This document shows positions 25,678 to 34,147 of a stretch of 64,000 nt of DNA, piece by piece. A model generated the notes under the pieces. It made no database searches and was not told the DNA's origin. It saw nothing but the letters and a program-made list of their open reading frames with translations. The stretch's first letter is position 1. The number at the start of each line of letters is the position of its first letter. The translations under genes and the position numbers were made by a program. This stretch comes from Methanocorpusculum sp. (GTDB taxonomy: Archaea; Halobacteriota; Methanomicrobia; Methanomicrobiales; Methanocorpusculaceae): positions 39,874 to 103,873 of the forward strand of contig DALTWK010000004.1 of the NCBI GenBank assembly GCA_029987115.1, read 5' to 3'.

Positions 25678-25724
25678 AGCCATAGGAGATTGGACAGAAA
25701 TCCAGTCGAATACTATGGGAGGCT
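25678..25724 (+). promoter_or_regulatory. Folded element covering the rpl1 ribosome site
   Basis: Three nested pairings can form: AGCC with GGCT, ATAG with CTAT, and GATTGGA with TCCAGTC (one wobble). Between the outer two stems an asymmetric GGGA bulge holds the rpl1 Shine-Dalgarno (GGGAGG at 25717-25722). Archaeal L1 is known to repress its own operon by binding an mRNA with an asymmetric loop near its start, and this element is placed as such a site would be. The match to L1's motif is inference. Confidence 0.45.
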
Positions 25725-25730
25725 TCATCA

Positions 25731-26372
25731 ATGGTTGAAAAAACCCAAATTAATCAAGCTGTTACGGCAGCATTTGAGGCAGCTCCTAAGCGTAACTTCC
25801 AGGAAAGCGTGGACATCACGATTAACCTGAAGCATGTCGATATGAGCCAGCCGAAAAACCGTATTGATGAGACGATTCTTCTGCCACAGACAATGGGCGT
25901 CAGAAAGATTGCCGTTCTTGGTAAAGGAGATATCGTATCCCAGGCTCGCAACGCAGGTGTCGATATTATTATGGGCCCTGAAGAGATTGAACGCCTGGGC
26001 GGTGCACCGCGTGAAGCACGCAAGATGGCCGACACATACGACTTCTTCTTAGCCGAAACAGCAGTTATGCCGCTTGTAGGTCGCTGGCTCGGTCAGAGAC
26101 TCGGTCCACGCGGAAAAATGCCGCAACCGATTCCGCCGCAGCAGGACATTACTCCGATTGTCGAGCGTCTGAGAAATTCCATCAGAATCCGGTCTAAAGA
26201 CAGACTTAATATGTCTGTAAAGATTGGAACGACTGCAATGTCGGCTGATGCAATTACTGAAAACATTGACGCTGTCCTGAAGAGGGTCATCGGAAGACTC
26301 GAAAACGGAGAATTAAACGTCCGTTCCGTCTACGTCAAAACCACGATGGGTCCAGCAGTAAAGGTGATGTAA
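25731..26372 (+). CDS. rpl1: 50S ribosomal protein L1 (uL1)
   Basis: L1 binds the mobile E-site stalk of 23S rRNA and, in studied archaea and bacteria, represses its own mRNA. The 213-residue protein shows NFQESVDITINLKHVD early, GADIIMG-like VDIIMGPEEIERLGG, the PLVGRWLGQRLGPRGKMPQP signature (about residues 110-129) and the C-terminal NVRSVYVKTTMGPAVKVM. The start ATG has GGGAGG eight bases upstream inside a possible RNA stem. It ends one base before rplP0 begins, so they are coupled. Confidence 0.97.
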   Translation: MVEKTQINQAVTAAFEAAPKRNFQESVDITINLKHVDMSQPKNRIDETILLPQTMGVRKIAVLGKGDIVSQARNAGVDIIMGPEEIERLGGAPREARKMADTYDFFLAETAVMPLVGRWLGQRLGPRGKMPQPIPPQQDITPIVERLRNSIRIRSKDRLNMSVKIGTTAMSADAITENIDAVLKRVIGRLENGELNVRSVYVKTTMGPAVKVM

Positions 26373-26373
26373 A

Positions 26374-27219
26374 ATGGCTATCTATACTCACCACCTCCCT
26401 GAGTGGAAACGTGAAGAAGTTGAGCAGATTAAACAACTCGCACAGGAATACAATCTTGTCGGACTGGTAAACATTTACGGTATTCCCGCAAAGCAGTTCC
26501 AGCAGATTAGAAGAAACCTGCACGGTAGTGCAACAGTCAAAGTAGCAAGAAATACGTTACTTAACCATGCATTTACTGAACTCGGGGGCAATTTTGCCGA
26601 ACTCAACGAGAAAGTAAGTGAACACAGTGCACTTATCTTTGCAAACGGAAACCCGTTCAAGTTGTACAAGAACCTTGTACAGAACTCAACAAAACGTGTT
26701 GCAAAAGCAGGCGAAATCGCACCGGAAGACATTGTTGTTCCAGCAGGTCCAACCAGCTTTAAGCCAGGACCGATTGTTGGAGAACTCAGTTCCGCAGGTA
26801 TTCCAGCCGGTATTGACGGTGGTAAGGTCAAGATTAAAGAGACCAAGACCGTTGTCAAGGCAGGTCAGCCGATTAACCAGAAATTAGCAGACGCACTTGC
26901 TAAGCTTGATATCAAGCCAATGCCAGTTGGTCTGAATCTGATTGCGGTCAGCTTCGAAAACGAGATTTATCTGCCGGAAGTTCTCTCCGTAGACGAAGAG
27001 GCATACAAGGCAAAGATCACTCTTGCAGCATCTCAGGCATTCAACCTGGCTGTCAACGCAGCAGTACCGACTGCATCTGCAGCAGTAACTGAAGCACAGA
27101 TTGCCAAGGCAGTCCGTGAGGCAAGAAACCTCGGTGTTGAAGCCCCGATTTACGAGAAGGGCGTCATCGAGATGATCATTAGCAAGGCATACAGACAAGC
27201 AAGTGCCCTGAAGGCATAA
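26374..27219 (+). CDS. rplP0: 50S ribosomal protein L10/P0 (uL10)
   Basis: P0 anchors the L12/P1 dimers to the ribosome. The protein has 281 residues: rRNA-binding N-terminal domain with IPAKQFQQIRRNLHGSATVKVARNTLL, then the archaeal insertion domain with VPAGPTSFKPGPIVGEL, and a C-terminal helical spine rich in Ala where P1 dimers bind. The usual acidic P-protein tail (the GLGALFG-type ending) is absent: the protein ends in IEMIISKAYRQASALKA. It is preceded by rpl1 and followed by rpl12 in the operon. Confidence 0.95.
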   Translation: MAIYTHHLPEWKREEVEQIKQLAQEYNLVGLVNIYGIPAKQFQQIRRNLHGSATVKVARNTLLNHAFTELGGNFAELNEKVSEHSALIFANGNPFKLYKNLVQNSTKRVAKAGEIAPEDIVVPAGPTSFKPGPIVGELSSAGIPAGIDGGKVKIKETKTVVKAGQPINQKLADALAKLDIKPMPVGLNLIAVSFENEIYLPEVLSVDEEAYKAKITLAASQAFNLAVNAAVPTASAAVTEAQIAKAVREARNLGVEAPIYEKGVIEMIISKAYRQASALKA

Positions 27220-27250
27220 TTCAAATCAATAACAAAAATAGGTGAAAAAA

Positions 27251-27562
27251 ATGGAGTACATTTACGCAGCTCTGTTAGTTCACTCCGCAGGAAAAACTGT
27301 GGATGAAGAATCGGTTAAGGCAGTTCTCTCTGCCGCAGGTATCGCAGTCGACGACTCCCGTGTCAAAGCATTAATTGCAGCACTCGACGGCGTTGACATT
27401 GAGGAAGCAATCTCCAAGGCAGCAGCAGCACCAGTCGCAGCAGCAGCACCGGCAGCAGCAGGTGCAGCACCAGCAGCAGCAGCTGAAGAAGCAAAGCCGG
27501 AAGAGAACAAGGAAGAAGAAGAAGAGAACGCCATGGCAGGCCTTGGCGCACTCTTCGGATAA
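27251..27562 (+). CDS. rpl12: 50S ribosomal protein P1/L12 (archaeal type)
   Basis: The stalk protein that recruits translation GTPases. It has 103 residues: helical dimerisation domain (MEYIYAALLVHSAGKTVDEESVKAVL...), an Ala-rich hinge from about residue 60 encoded by a near-pure GCA/GCC repeat, and the conserved charged tail EENAMAGLGALFG. The ATG at 27251 follows GGTGA. An in-frame GTG three codons earlier is less likely. It is the last gene of the operon and is convergent with hypF. Confidence 0.95.
   Translation: MEYIYAALLVHSAGKTVDEESVKAVLSAAGIAVDDSRVKALIAALDGVDIEEAISKAAAAPVAAAAPAAAGAAPAAAAEEAKPEENKEEEEENAMAGLGALFG
27416..27487 (+). repeat. GCA-rich low-complexity tract in rpl12
   Basis: A run of mostly GCA triplets codes for the Ala/Pro hinge of P1. 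It is explained by the protein and is prone to length change between strains. Confidence 0.7.
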
Positions 27563-27632
27563 ATTCAATTTATCCTCCTTTCTTTTCAAGTATCGTATTT
27601 CTCTTTTGTAAAAATTAATTAAAAAAAATAGT

Positions 27633-29867
27633 TTATAATTTTCCTGCTTTGGATAGACAGCCTGCTGTTATGACCTGACCTGCTGAAATGCAGCCGTCAC
27701 CAAACGGATACTGCGAGTTGGTGATACAGGAAATATCGGCTGAAGATAATTCTTTGATAATTGTTTCCCTTATTGCACGGTTGATAGCAACACCACCTGA
27801 AAGAGCAGCCTTTCTGATTCCCATCCGATTTGCGGATAGGATTGCCATGCGAGCGATACCTTTTGCCAGATGTTCTTGGAAAGAGGCTGCAATATCGCAG
27901 ACATCAAGACCATCGTCTATCATTGTTTTTGCTTCGGTTAGCAGTGCAGATGTGGAGAAAACATCGGCACCTGTATCATCTTTCGTAAAGACCAACTCCA
28001 TCGGCTGAGAAACACCACGGGCGGCATATGCTTCCAGCATCATGGATGGTTCTCCATCATAGGTGTGTTCACGACAAATACCGAGCAAAGCAGACGCCGC
28101 ATCAAGTACGCGCCCAGTTGAAGTGGTTATCGGCGTATTGAACTTACGCTTCGTCATCTGAGCCAGAATCTTCAGAGAGGTGTCATCCCAACCACGGGAG
28201 GAGAGAAGATCCAGTATTTCATCGGTCGGAAGGATGCCATAGAGCATACGCTCTGGAAACTTTGTTGCAAGATCTCCACCCGGCATTAAGACCGGTTCCA
28301 GGTGACCAGACCGTTTATATCCATCGCTCGGGGATCCAGAAAGAATTTCTCCTCCCCAAATAGTTGCATCGTCACCATAGCCGACACCATCTATTGCAAT
28401 TCCAATAACCTCATCTTGGCTCACAGAAGCGATGTGGGCTCTGTGATGCTGAACTGGACATAATGTAACATTGTGTTCTTCAGCCATTTCTTGAGCAACT
28501 CTGGTACTCAAAAATTGTGGATGCAAATCATGAGCGATGATTTCCGGTTCCGCACCGGTTAGAGAAGTTAACTTCCCGATAGTTTCCTTTAGATACGCAA
28601 CCGTGGGGGGATTTCTGATGTTCCCAATATGCGGAGAAGTAATCAGGAAATCTCCTTTATAGATGCTGGCATTTGCGTTAAGTTCCGGACCAACTCCAAG
28701 AATCTGTTTTTCTCCGAGGTCCATACGAATTCGTAATGGCGCAAATCCGCGAGAAAGACGGATGATATAACCGTCTCGAACCACAGAATCATCACAACGG
28801 TTGACAATATCACGGTTGTGGGTTAAGATGTGCGAGACAATACCAGTCTTTCCCATTTTTTCGATGATTGTATCTGTATCAGTTATCATCGGTGTACCAG
28901 GAGCATTTGCCGATGTCATCACAAGAAGGGGAGATTTCAGTTTCTGGAATAGGAGGTGGTGAAGAGCAGTATATGGTAGCATAACACCCAGATTATGCAA
29001 CTGGGAAAGTTCGTAGTGATCAAGCGGGTCAAGCTTATCTAAAATCATAATCGGATGGACTGGACCACTCAATAATTCCATTTCCTTTTCTGTTGGAGGG
29101 ACAACGAAATCCTTTAGACTGGTTTCCTGCATCATTACCGCGAGTGACTGATTCGGCCGTCCAAGAATCGTCTTCAAGCGTTTTGCCGCGGATTCAATAC
29201 AAGCGATATGGAACCCACCGATGCCGCGGATGGCAAGAATTTCTCCGGAATCAAGAAGCTCTGCTGCCCTTTCTATGGGGGTTTCAGTCGATATTATTTC
29301 ACCAGTTCCCCCAAGGAGCATAAGTTCCGGCCCACAACTTTTGCAGGCTATGGTCTGAGCGTGGTGGCGACGATTTTTCGGGTTAGTGTAATCCTTCTCG
29401 CAGTCATGACATTTTGGGAAAATCTGCATGGCCGTCCGCTCCCGATCATATGGAACAGTATGGATGATGCTGTACCGTGGACCACAGTCAGTGCAGGAAG
29501 TTGCCCAGTATCCATAGTATCTACTCTCGGGATTCATAACATCTTCCAAGCAATGTTTACAGGTAGCAATATCGGCAGGTACAAAACCCGTACGTGCACC
29601 GTCGCGACTTGGGAGAATTATAAAAGAGGCAGGAACTTCACCGGAAAGGGGGAGTGTTTCAACCGAGTCGATGACCGACATCTTCGGTCCTTTGGATACA
29701 GCCGCAAGGAATGAATCGAATTCGTCACCCCAAGCATCAATTTCTACCTCACTGCCATGATTTATAACAGTTCCTGTAATATGATACGTTTCTGCACAAG
29801 CATAGACAAAAGGACGAAATCCCACTCCTTGAACAATGCCCCGTATGATGATTTTTCCTGACTGCAT
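27633..29867 (-). CDS. hypF: Carbamoyltransferase HypF
   Basis: HypF activates carbamoyl phosphate and passes carbamoyl to HypE, giving the CN ligands of [NiFe] hydrogenases such as the FrhA encoded 10 kb upstream. The 744-residue protein has all four modules: acylphosphatase (GIVQGVGFRPFVYACAE), two zinc-finger segments (CKHCLED...CTDCGPRYS and CHDCEKD...CKSCGPEL), a YrdC-like domain (AIRGIGGFHIACIE), and the Kae1-like C terminus (VQHHRAHIAS and GDDATIWGGE). I start at the ATG 29867 because MQSGKIIIRGIVQGVG is the usual N terminus. No hypABCDE genes are adjacent. Confidence 0.95.
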   Translation of the reverse strand: MQSGKIIIRGIVQGVGFRPFVYACAETYHITGTVINHGSEVEIDAWGDEFDSFLAAVSKGPKMSVIDSVETLPLSGEVPASFIILPSRDGARTGFVPADIATCKHCLEDVMNPESRYYGYWATSCTDCGPRYSIIHTVPYDRERTAMQIFPKCHDCEKDYTNPKNRRHHAQTIACKSCGPELMLLGGTGEIISTETPIERAAELLDSGEILAIRGIGGFHIACIESAAKRLKTILGRPNQSLAVMMQETSLKDFVVPPTEKEMELLSGPVHPIMILDKLDPLDHYELSQLHNLGVMLPYTALHHLLFQKLKSPLLVMTSANAPGTPMITDTDTIIEKMGKTGIVSHILTHNRDIVNRCDDSVVRDGYIIRLSRGFAPLRIRMDLGEKQILGVGPELNANASIYKGDFLITSPHIGNIRNPPTVAYLKETIGKLTSLTGAEPEIIAHDLHPQFLSTRVAQEMAEEHNVTLCPVQHHRAHIASVSQDEVIGIAIDGVGYGDDATIWGGEILSGSPSDGYKRSGHLEPVLMPGGDLATKFPERMLYGILPTDEILDLLSSRGWDDTSLKILAQMTKRKFNTPITTSTGRVLDAASALLGICREHTYDGEPSMMLEAYAARGVSQPMELVFTKDDTGADVFSTSALLTEAKTMIDDGLDVCDIAASFQEHLAKGIARMAILSANRMGIRKAALSGGVAINRAIRETIIKELSSADISCITNSQYPFGDGCISAGQVITAGCLSKAGKL

Positions 29868-29968
29868 CCTAATGTATACTAATTGTACCCGAAGGAAATT
29901 AACTGTTCTGAGACAGATTTTCAGCAAACTCTAATCTATGTCAACGACGAATATATAAGGGAATTTAC

Positions 29969-31258
29969 ATGCGCATACCAATATGTGAAGTTACACCGGA
30001 CTGCGGGCATGCACATATCGCCGGCTGGGTACACGAAGAACGTGCCTTAGGCGGCCTTACCTTCCTGCTCGTCAGAGACAGAACAGGAATCCTGCAGATT
30101 ACCATTCCGAAGAAAAAAGTAACACCGGAAGTCTTAGATGTTGCAAAACAGATTAGTCGTGAGTCCGTCATCGAGGTTGAAGGAGAAGTCAAAGCTACCG
30201 AGAAAGCCCCGGGAGGACGAGAACTTATCCCTGAAAAGATAACAATTATCTCCAAGGCACAGACACCTCTTCCGCTCGATGTTTCTGAGAAAGTTCCAGC
30301 AGAACTTGACACGAGACTTGACAATAGATACCTTGACCTGAGAAAACCGGCAGTAAACGCAATTTTCCAAATTAGAAGCGCAACACTCCACGCTATCAGC
30401 GAGTATCTCTGGGACCACGGATTTATCCAAGCACAAACCCCGAAGATTGTAGCAGCAGCAACAGAGGGTGGAACAGAACTCTTCCCTCTTGCATACTTCG
30501 ACAAGGAGGCATTCTTGAACCAATCCCCACAACTCTTCAAGCAAATGCTCATGAGCTCCGGATTTGAACGTGTCTTTGAAATCGGCCCAATCTTCAGAGC
30601 AGAGGAACACAACACCGTCCGCCACTTAAACGAAGCAACATCAATTGATATCGAGATGTCTTTCGCCGACCAAGAAGACGCAATGTCAGTTCTTGAAAAT
30701 GTCGTTGCCTATGCCTACCAGTATGTCAAAGATCATTGCGCAGCAGCACTTGAAACCCTCGGCATCACCGACTTCAAGGTTCCAACCGTTCCATTCCCGA
30801 GAATCACCTATCAGCAGGCAATTGAAATCTCCACAGAAGGAGGGGAACCACTCTCATTCGGAGACGACTTATCCTCCGCTGCAGAGAGAGTTATCGGTGA
30901 AAAGATGGGAACCATGTACTTTATTACCGAATGGCCATCATCAACCAGACCGTTTTATACCATGCCATTCCTCGACAGACCGGAAGTCTGTAGAGCATTC
31001 GACATGATGCACCCGAGAATGGAACTTTCCTCCGGCGCACAGCGTTGCCACATCTACGACCTCCTGGTTCAGCAGATTAAAGACAAGGGAATGAATCCAG
31101 ATTCCTTCGAATTCTACTTAAACCCGTTCAAATACGGTATGCCGCCGCATGCAGGATGGGGACTCGGAGCAGAACGTCTCATCATGACCATGCTCGACCT
31201 TCAGAACATCAGAGAAGGTGTCCTCTTCCCAAGAGACAGACACAGAGTCAGTCCATAA
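29969..31258 (+). CDS. aspS: Aspartyl-tRNA synthetase, archaeal type
   Basis: A 429-residue class IIb synthetase that charges tRNA-Asp (and in some archaea tRNA-Asn). It has an N-terminal OB-fold anticodon domain (CGHAHIAGWVHEERALGGLTFLLVRDRTG), motif 2 FERVFEIGPIFRAEEHNT, the FITEWPSS strand and motif 3 GWGLGAERLIMTMLDLQNIREGVLFPRDRHR. The window has no asparaginyl-tRNA synthetase or gatCAB, so discrimination cannot be decided here. It is divergent from hypF and followed by a T8 tract. Confidence 0.95.
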   Translation: MRIPICEVTPDCGHAHIAGWVHEERALGGLTFLLVRDRTGILQITIPKKKVTPEVLDVAKQISRESVIEVEGEVKATEKAPGGRELIPEKITIISKAQTPLPLDVSEKVPAELDTRLDNRYLDLRKPAVNAIFQIRSATLHAISEYLWDHGFIQAQTPKIVAAATEGGTELFPLAYFDKEAFLNQSPQLFKQMLMSSGFERVFEIGPIFRAEEHNTVRHLNEATSIDIEMSFADQEDAMSVLENVVAYAYQYVKDHCAAALETLGITDFKVPTVPFPRITYQQAIEISTEGGEPLSFGDDLSSAAERVIGEKMGTMYFITEWPSSTRPFYTMPFLDRPEVCRAFDMMHPRMELSSGAQRCHIYDLLVQQIKDKGMNPDSFEFYLNPFKYGMPPHAGWGLGAERLIMTMLDLQNIREGVLFPRDRHRVSP

Positions 31259-31270
31259 TCACTCCATACC

Positions 31271-31278
31271 TTTTTTTT
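31271..31278 (+). terminator. T8 tract after aspS
   Basis: Eight T follow the aspS stop by 12 bases. An oligo-T end of the archaeal kind; metE starts 22 bases later, so read-through is also possible. Confidence 0.4.
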
Positions 31279-31300
31279 CCCAAACGTATTACGCTATTAT

Positions 31301-32185
31301 ATGCAACTACCATGTCTTCTTCCAACGACGGTAGTCGGTTCCTTTCCATGCGTGAAAGGCGGGCTGATAAATCCCTACAAAAAAGCAGTAAAATTTGCGG
31401 TCTCCGAACAGCTACGTGCCGGTGTCGATATCATCTCTGACGGACAAGTTAGAGCCGATATGGTTCAGGCATTCATCTCGAAACTACCAGGTATTGCTGG
31501 AAACGATATCGTTGGAAAAATCGGTGCCGCCGATAAACCGATAACCGTTGCTGATACCAAATATGCCCTGAGTCAGACAAAATATGTCAAGGGTATTCTG
31601 ACTGGGGCCTGTACACTCTCCTATTCCCTGCAGATTAAAACCCCTTTGTATAGAAATAAAGAAGAAGTTGCAGAAGATTTGGCACGTGCTCTGCACGTCG
31701 AGGCACGCAATCTTGCCGCTGCAGGGTGTTCTATTATTCAAGTAGATGAGCCAATTCTTTCTATAGGAGCAGTCTCTGTCGAAACAGCAAAGAAATGCCT
31801 TTCCATAATCTTTGATGGCATCGATACAGCCTCGTGCATCCACACCTGTGGTATCCTTGGTGGCATCGCTTCAGAATGGTCAAAACTTCCTGTCGACATT
31901 CTCGATTTTGAATATGCGGTTAGCAAGGAGAATCTTGACACACTTTCTAAGCAGGATTTGCACGGCAAGAAAATTGGCTGTGGTTGTGTAAAGAGTTCCA
32001 ATCAAAACATCGAAAGCGTTGAAGAAATCCAAGAGAATATTATTTCATGTATTGACGTGTTTGGAAAAGACAATATATTGATTGATCCCGACTGCGGTCT
32101 TCGGATGCATACACCTGAAGGAGCCTATCAAAAACTGGCAAATATGTGCGAAGCGGTCCGTTCTGTTAGGATGGAACTCCTGTAA
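31301..32185 (+). CDS. Core methionine synthase, MetE-like
   Basis: A 294-residue cobalamin-independent methionine synthase that has only the C-terminal catalytic barrel of MetE. Start TTVVGSFP and the downstream VDEPILS match the family. The zinc ligands are visible as IHTCG (His181, Cys183) and PDCGLR (Cys265). Archaeal short MetE proteins are known to take the methyl group from a corrinoid donor rather than methyl-tetrahydrofolate, which fits a methanogen. The ATG is close after an A/T-rich TATTATATG stretch, so the transcript may have little or no leader. Confidence 0.88.
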   Translation: MQLPCLLPTTVVGSFPCVKGGLINPYKKAVKFAVSEQLRAGVDIISDGQVRADMVQAFISKLPGIAGNDIVGKIGAADKPITVADTKYALSQTKYVKGILTGACTLSYSLQIKTPLYRNKEEVAEDLARALHVEARNLAAAGCSIIQVDEPILSIGAVSVETAKKCLSIIFDGIDTASCIHTCGILGGIASEWSKLPVDILDFEYAVSKENLDTLSKQDLHGKKIGCGCVKSSNQNIESVEEIQENIISCIDVFGKDNILIDPDCGLRMHTPEGAYQKLANMCEAVRSVRMELL

Positions 32186-32379
32186 TTATCCAAATCATCA
32201 AACATTTTTTCTGATATCAGCGTGTATAGATAGCAATAATCAAATTTTTTTAATAATTACACTGAATATAATAAAATATCCTCAAATATCAAATTGTTTT
32301 TCATTTCACAACAGTGTTTCCTACAATTTTGTCATTTACGTATTCTTAATTATTAGAAAAACAAACTACTACAATATTC
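32186..32379. other. AT-rich gap without a gene
   Basis: About 190 bases of strongly AT-rich sequence between core metE and the acidic protein gene. It probably holds the end of metE transcription and the promoter of the next gene. I see no RNA gene or long repeat. Confidence 0.5.
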
Positions 32380-33306
32380 ATGACGCTTGAAGAAAAGATT
32401 GTCTTCTTTTCACACGAAGATGCAACGGATTTCCAGAAATATCTCCGTGAAAAGGACTGCGAATCACGTATCAATGTTGAACACGATTTTTCTGGAGAAC
32501 CATACTTCGAAGGAACAATTGCAGACTTTCTGAATCTGATAAACCACCTAATCAAAAAAGAGGAGGAGGAGGAAGAAGAAGACGAAGATTTGTTCCTGAT
32601 GAAAAAGGATATTGAAGAGAGAAAAGCAAAGCTCGAGGAGTTTATCAATGAGCACACCGCTGGAGATGTGCTTAGAGATGCAACTCCATCACAAATGCTC
32701 GCTCAAGCAGAAAAGCTTGAAGCAACCAGTGACGAAGATTTGAAACGGGAAGCAACCGACAAATTCGTTTCATCCCTGATGATTCTTGCAACTCTAGAAG
32801 ACAATGATCTTTTGGAGGGGGGAAACGACGAATATATCCTAAAAGAAGTAAAATCAGCAGATGATCTAAGAATCATGTATGCCTACACCGACTTCCCGCA
32901 GGTTTCAGGTGAAGAATTGAAAGAGTGCAATATCTCAAGTCACATCAGAACCTCCTCGGTCACTCAGTATGTGATTACAACAGGAACAGACATAATTTAT
33001 GCCGATGCTGATGAACTCTCTGACTATCTTGATAACGTCGATGTAGATGAGGAAGAAGCTGGAAAGTTCATCGATGCTATCTTCTTCAAGCAGGCAATTG
33101 TCGGAAAAATCCGGGAACTGATAGATGGAGGGTGTTCGTCGGAGAAGGAACTTATTGATGCTCTTTCCGCACCAGCATTTCCACTTGAGGGAACTAATGA
33201 TGTAATTTCCTTTGACATTACGCCCGAATACCTGAAAGTTGTCCTTGCCGACCTCAGAAAACTGGGTCTAATTAGTGGTAAGGACGGTAAGATTAAAAAC
33301 ACCTGA
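32380..33306 (+). CDS. Acidic protein of unknown function
   Basis: A 308-residue soluble protein that I do not recognise. A poly-Glu stretch (KKEEEEEEEDEDLF, residues 62-75) joins an N-terminal head of about 60 residues to a charged helix (KKDIEERKAKLEEFINEH). Residues about 100-240 are mixed, and the last 75 residues (VGKIRELIDGGCSSEKELIDALS ... TPEYLKVVLADLRKLGLISGKDG) look like a winged-helix fold. There is no signal peptide, transmembrane segment or catalytic motif. It stands alone between core metE and the ribosomal operon on the other strand, with its own promoter region. Confidence 0.6.
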   Translation: MTLEEKIVFFSHEDATDFQKYLREKDCESRINVEHDFSGEPYFEGTIADFLNLINHLIKKEEEEEEEDEDLFLMKKDIEERKAKLEEFINEHTAGDVLRDATPSQMLAQAEKLEATSDEDLKREATDKFVSSLMILATLEDNDLLEGGNDEYILKEVKSADDLRIMYAYTDFPQVSGEELKECNISSHIRTSSVTQYVITTGTDIIYADADELSDYLDNVDVDEEEAGKFIDAIFFKQAIVGKIRELIDGGCSSEKELIDALSAPAFPLEGTNDVISFDITPEYLKVVLADLRKLGLISGKDGKIKNT

Positions 33307-33537
33307 ACGCTAATAATAGTATAAGGTGGGGGATGTGGAGTACAAAGCAGTGTGGATACTGCTGCCCTCACCGCACTTTTGAGCTTAAATTTAGCTTTAA
33401 TTTTAAAACTGAAAGTTATTTGCTGTTTTTTACCATTTCAACGCTGAAAGGAATAGAAGATAACAGTATCGGCGCGGGTAATTATTACGAAAACAGGAAT
33501 AAAAAAAGATTTTGGATGAGATTTCTTAAAGCCAAAT

Positions 33538-34146
33538 TTACATGTCGGCTTCGAAGTCTTCAACAGTCATAGAAGAAACAATACCTCTCTGTTTCAGGAT
33601 TTCTCTGGTTAAGAGGAAATAAACCATAGAGAGAGCCTTGCGTCCTTTGTTGTTGGTTGGAATGACAAGATCGACATTGTTGGTCTGGTTGTTGATATCA
33701 CAGAGCGCAATAACCGGAATACCGCACTGAACTGCTTCGGTGATAACCTGGGAATCTCCAATCGGATCAGTAACAATGACTACTTCTGGTTCAACGTACT
33801 TCGGGAGTTTTGGATTGGTTAAAGTTCCCGGGATGAATCTTCCAACATGGGAGAGTGCGCCGATGGTATCTGCGAATTTCTGTGCTGGGAATTGTCCATA
33901 CTGACGAGAAGTTACAACGAAAATCTTTGCCGGCTCATAGCGGGAAAGGAACTTTGCTACCTGCTTAATTCTCTCATCGGTCTTTCTGATGTCAATGATG
34001 TACAGACCGTCAGAACGGACGCGGTAGATAAAGTCCTTCATGTCATTGTCTTTCTGCTGGGTTCCAATGTGGACACCTGCTGCAAGATATTCTTCTACAG
34101 ATACTAATGGTTCAGTTAATTCGATTCCAAGTTCATTGTCGGTCAT
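33538..34146 (-). CDS. rps2: 30S ribosomal protein S2 (uS2)
   Basis: S2 binds the 30S body and neck. It is 202 residues, archaeal length. The family patterns are VSVEEYLAAGVHIGTQQ near the start, FSAR-like FVVTSRQYGQFPAQKFA, FIPGTLTNP and the PEVVIVTDPIGDSQVI and GIPVIALCDINN strands. I start at the ATG 34146, two bases before the end of eno. The longer frame adds only six residues. It is the last gene of the large minus-strand operon. Confidence 0.97.
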   Translation of the reverse strand: MTDNELGIELTEPLVSVEEYLAAGVHIGTQQKDNDMKDFIYRVRSDGLYIIDIRKTDERIKQVAKFLSRYEPAKIFVVTSRQYGQFPAQKFADTIGALSHVGRFIPGTLTNPKLPKYVEPEVVIVTDPIGDSQVITEAVQCGIPVIALCDINNQTNNVDLVIPTNNKGRKALSMVYFLLTREILKQRGIVSSMTVEDFEADM

Positions 34147-34147
34147 T

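Noticed and set aside
27416..27487. GCA repeat as a satellite or regulatory element
   Set aside because: It is inside rpl12 and encodes the Ala-rich hinge of P1, which is universal for the family.
32555..32590. GAG/GAA-rich run as a simple repeat of interest
   Set aside because: It codes the poly-Glu linker in one reading frame and shows no repeat structure beyond that.
33333..33572. A 79-residue reading frame after the acidic protein gene
   Set aside because: It overlaps the end of rps2 in antisense, has no ribosome site, and shows a random-looking composition with no domain.
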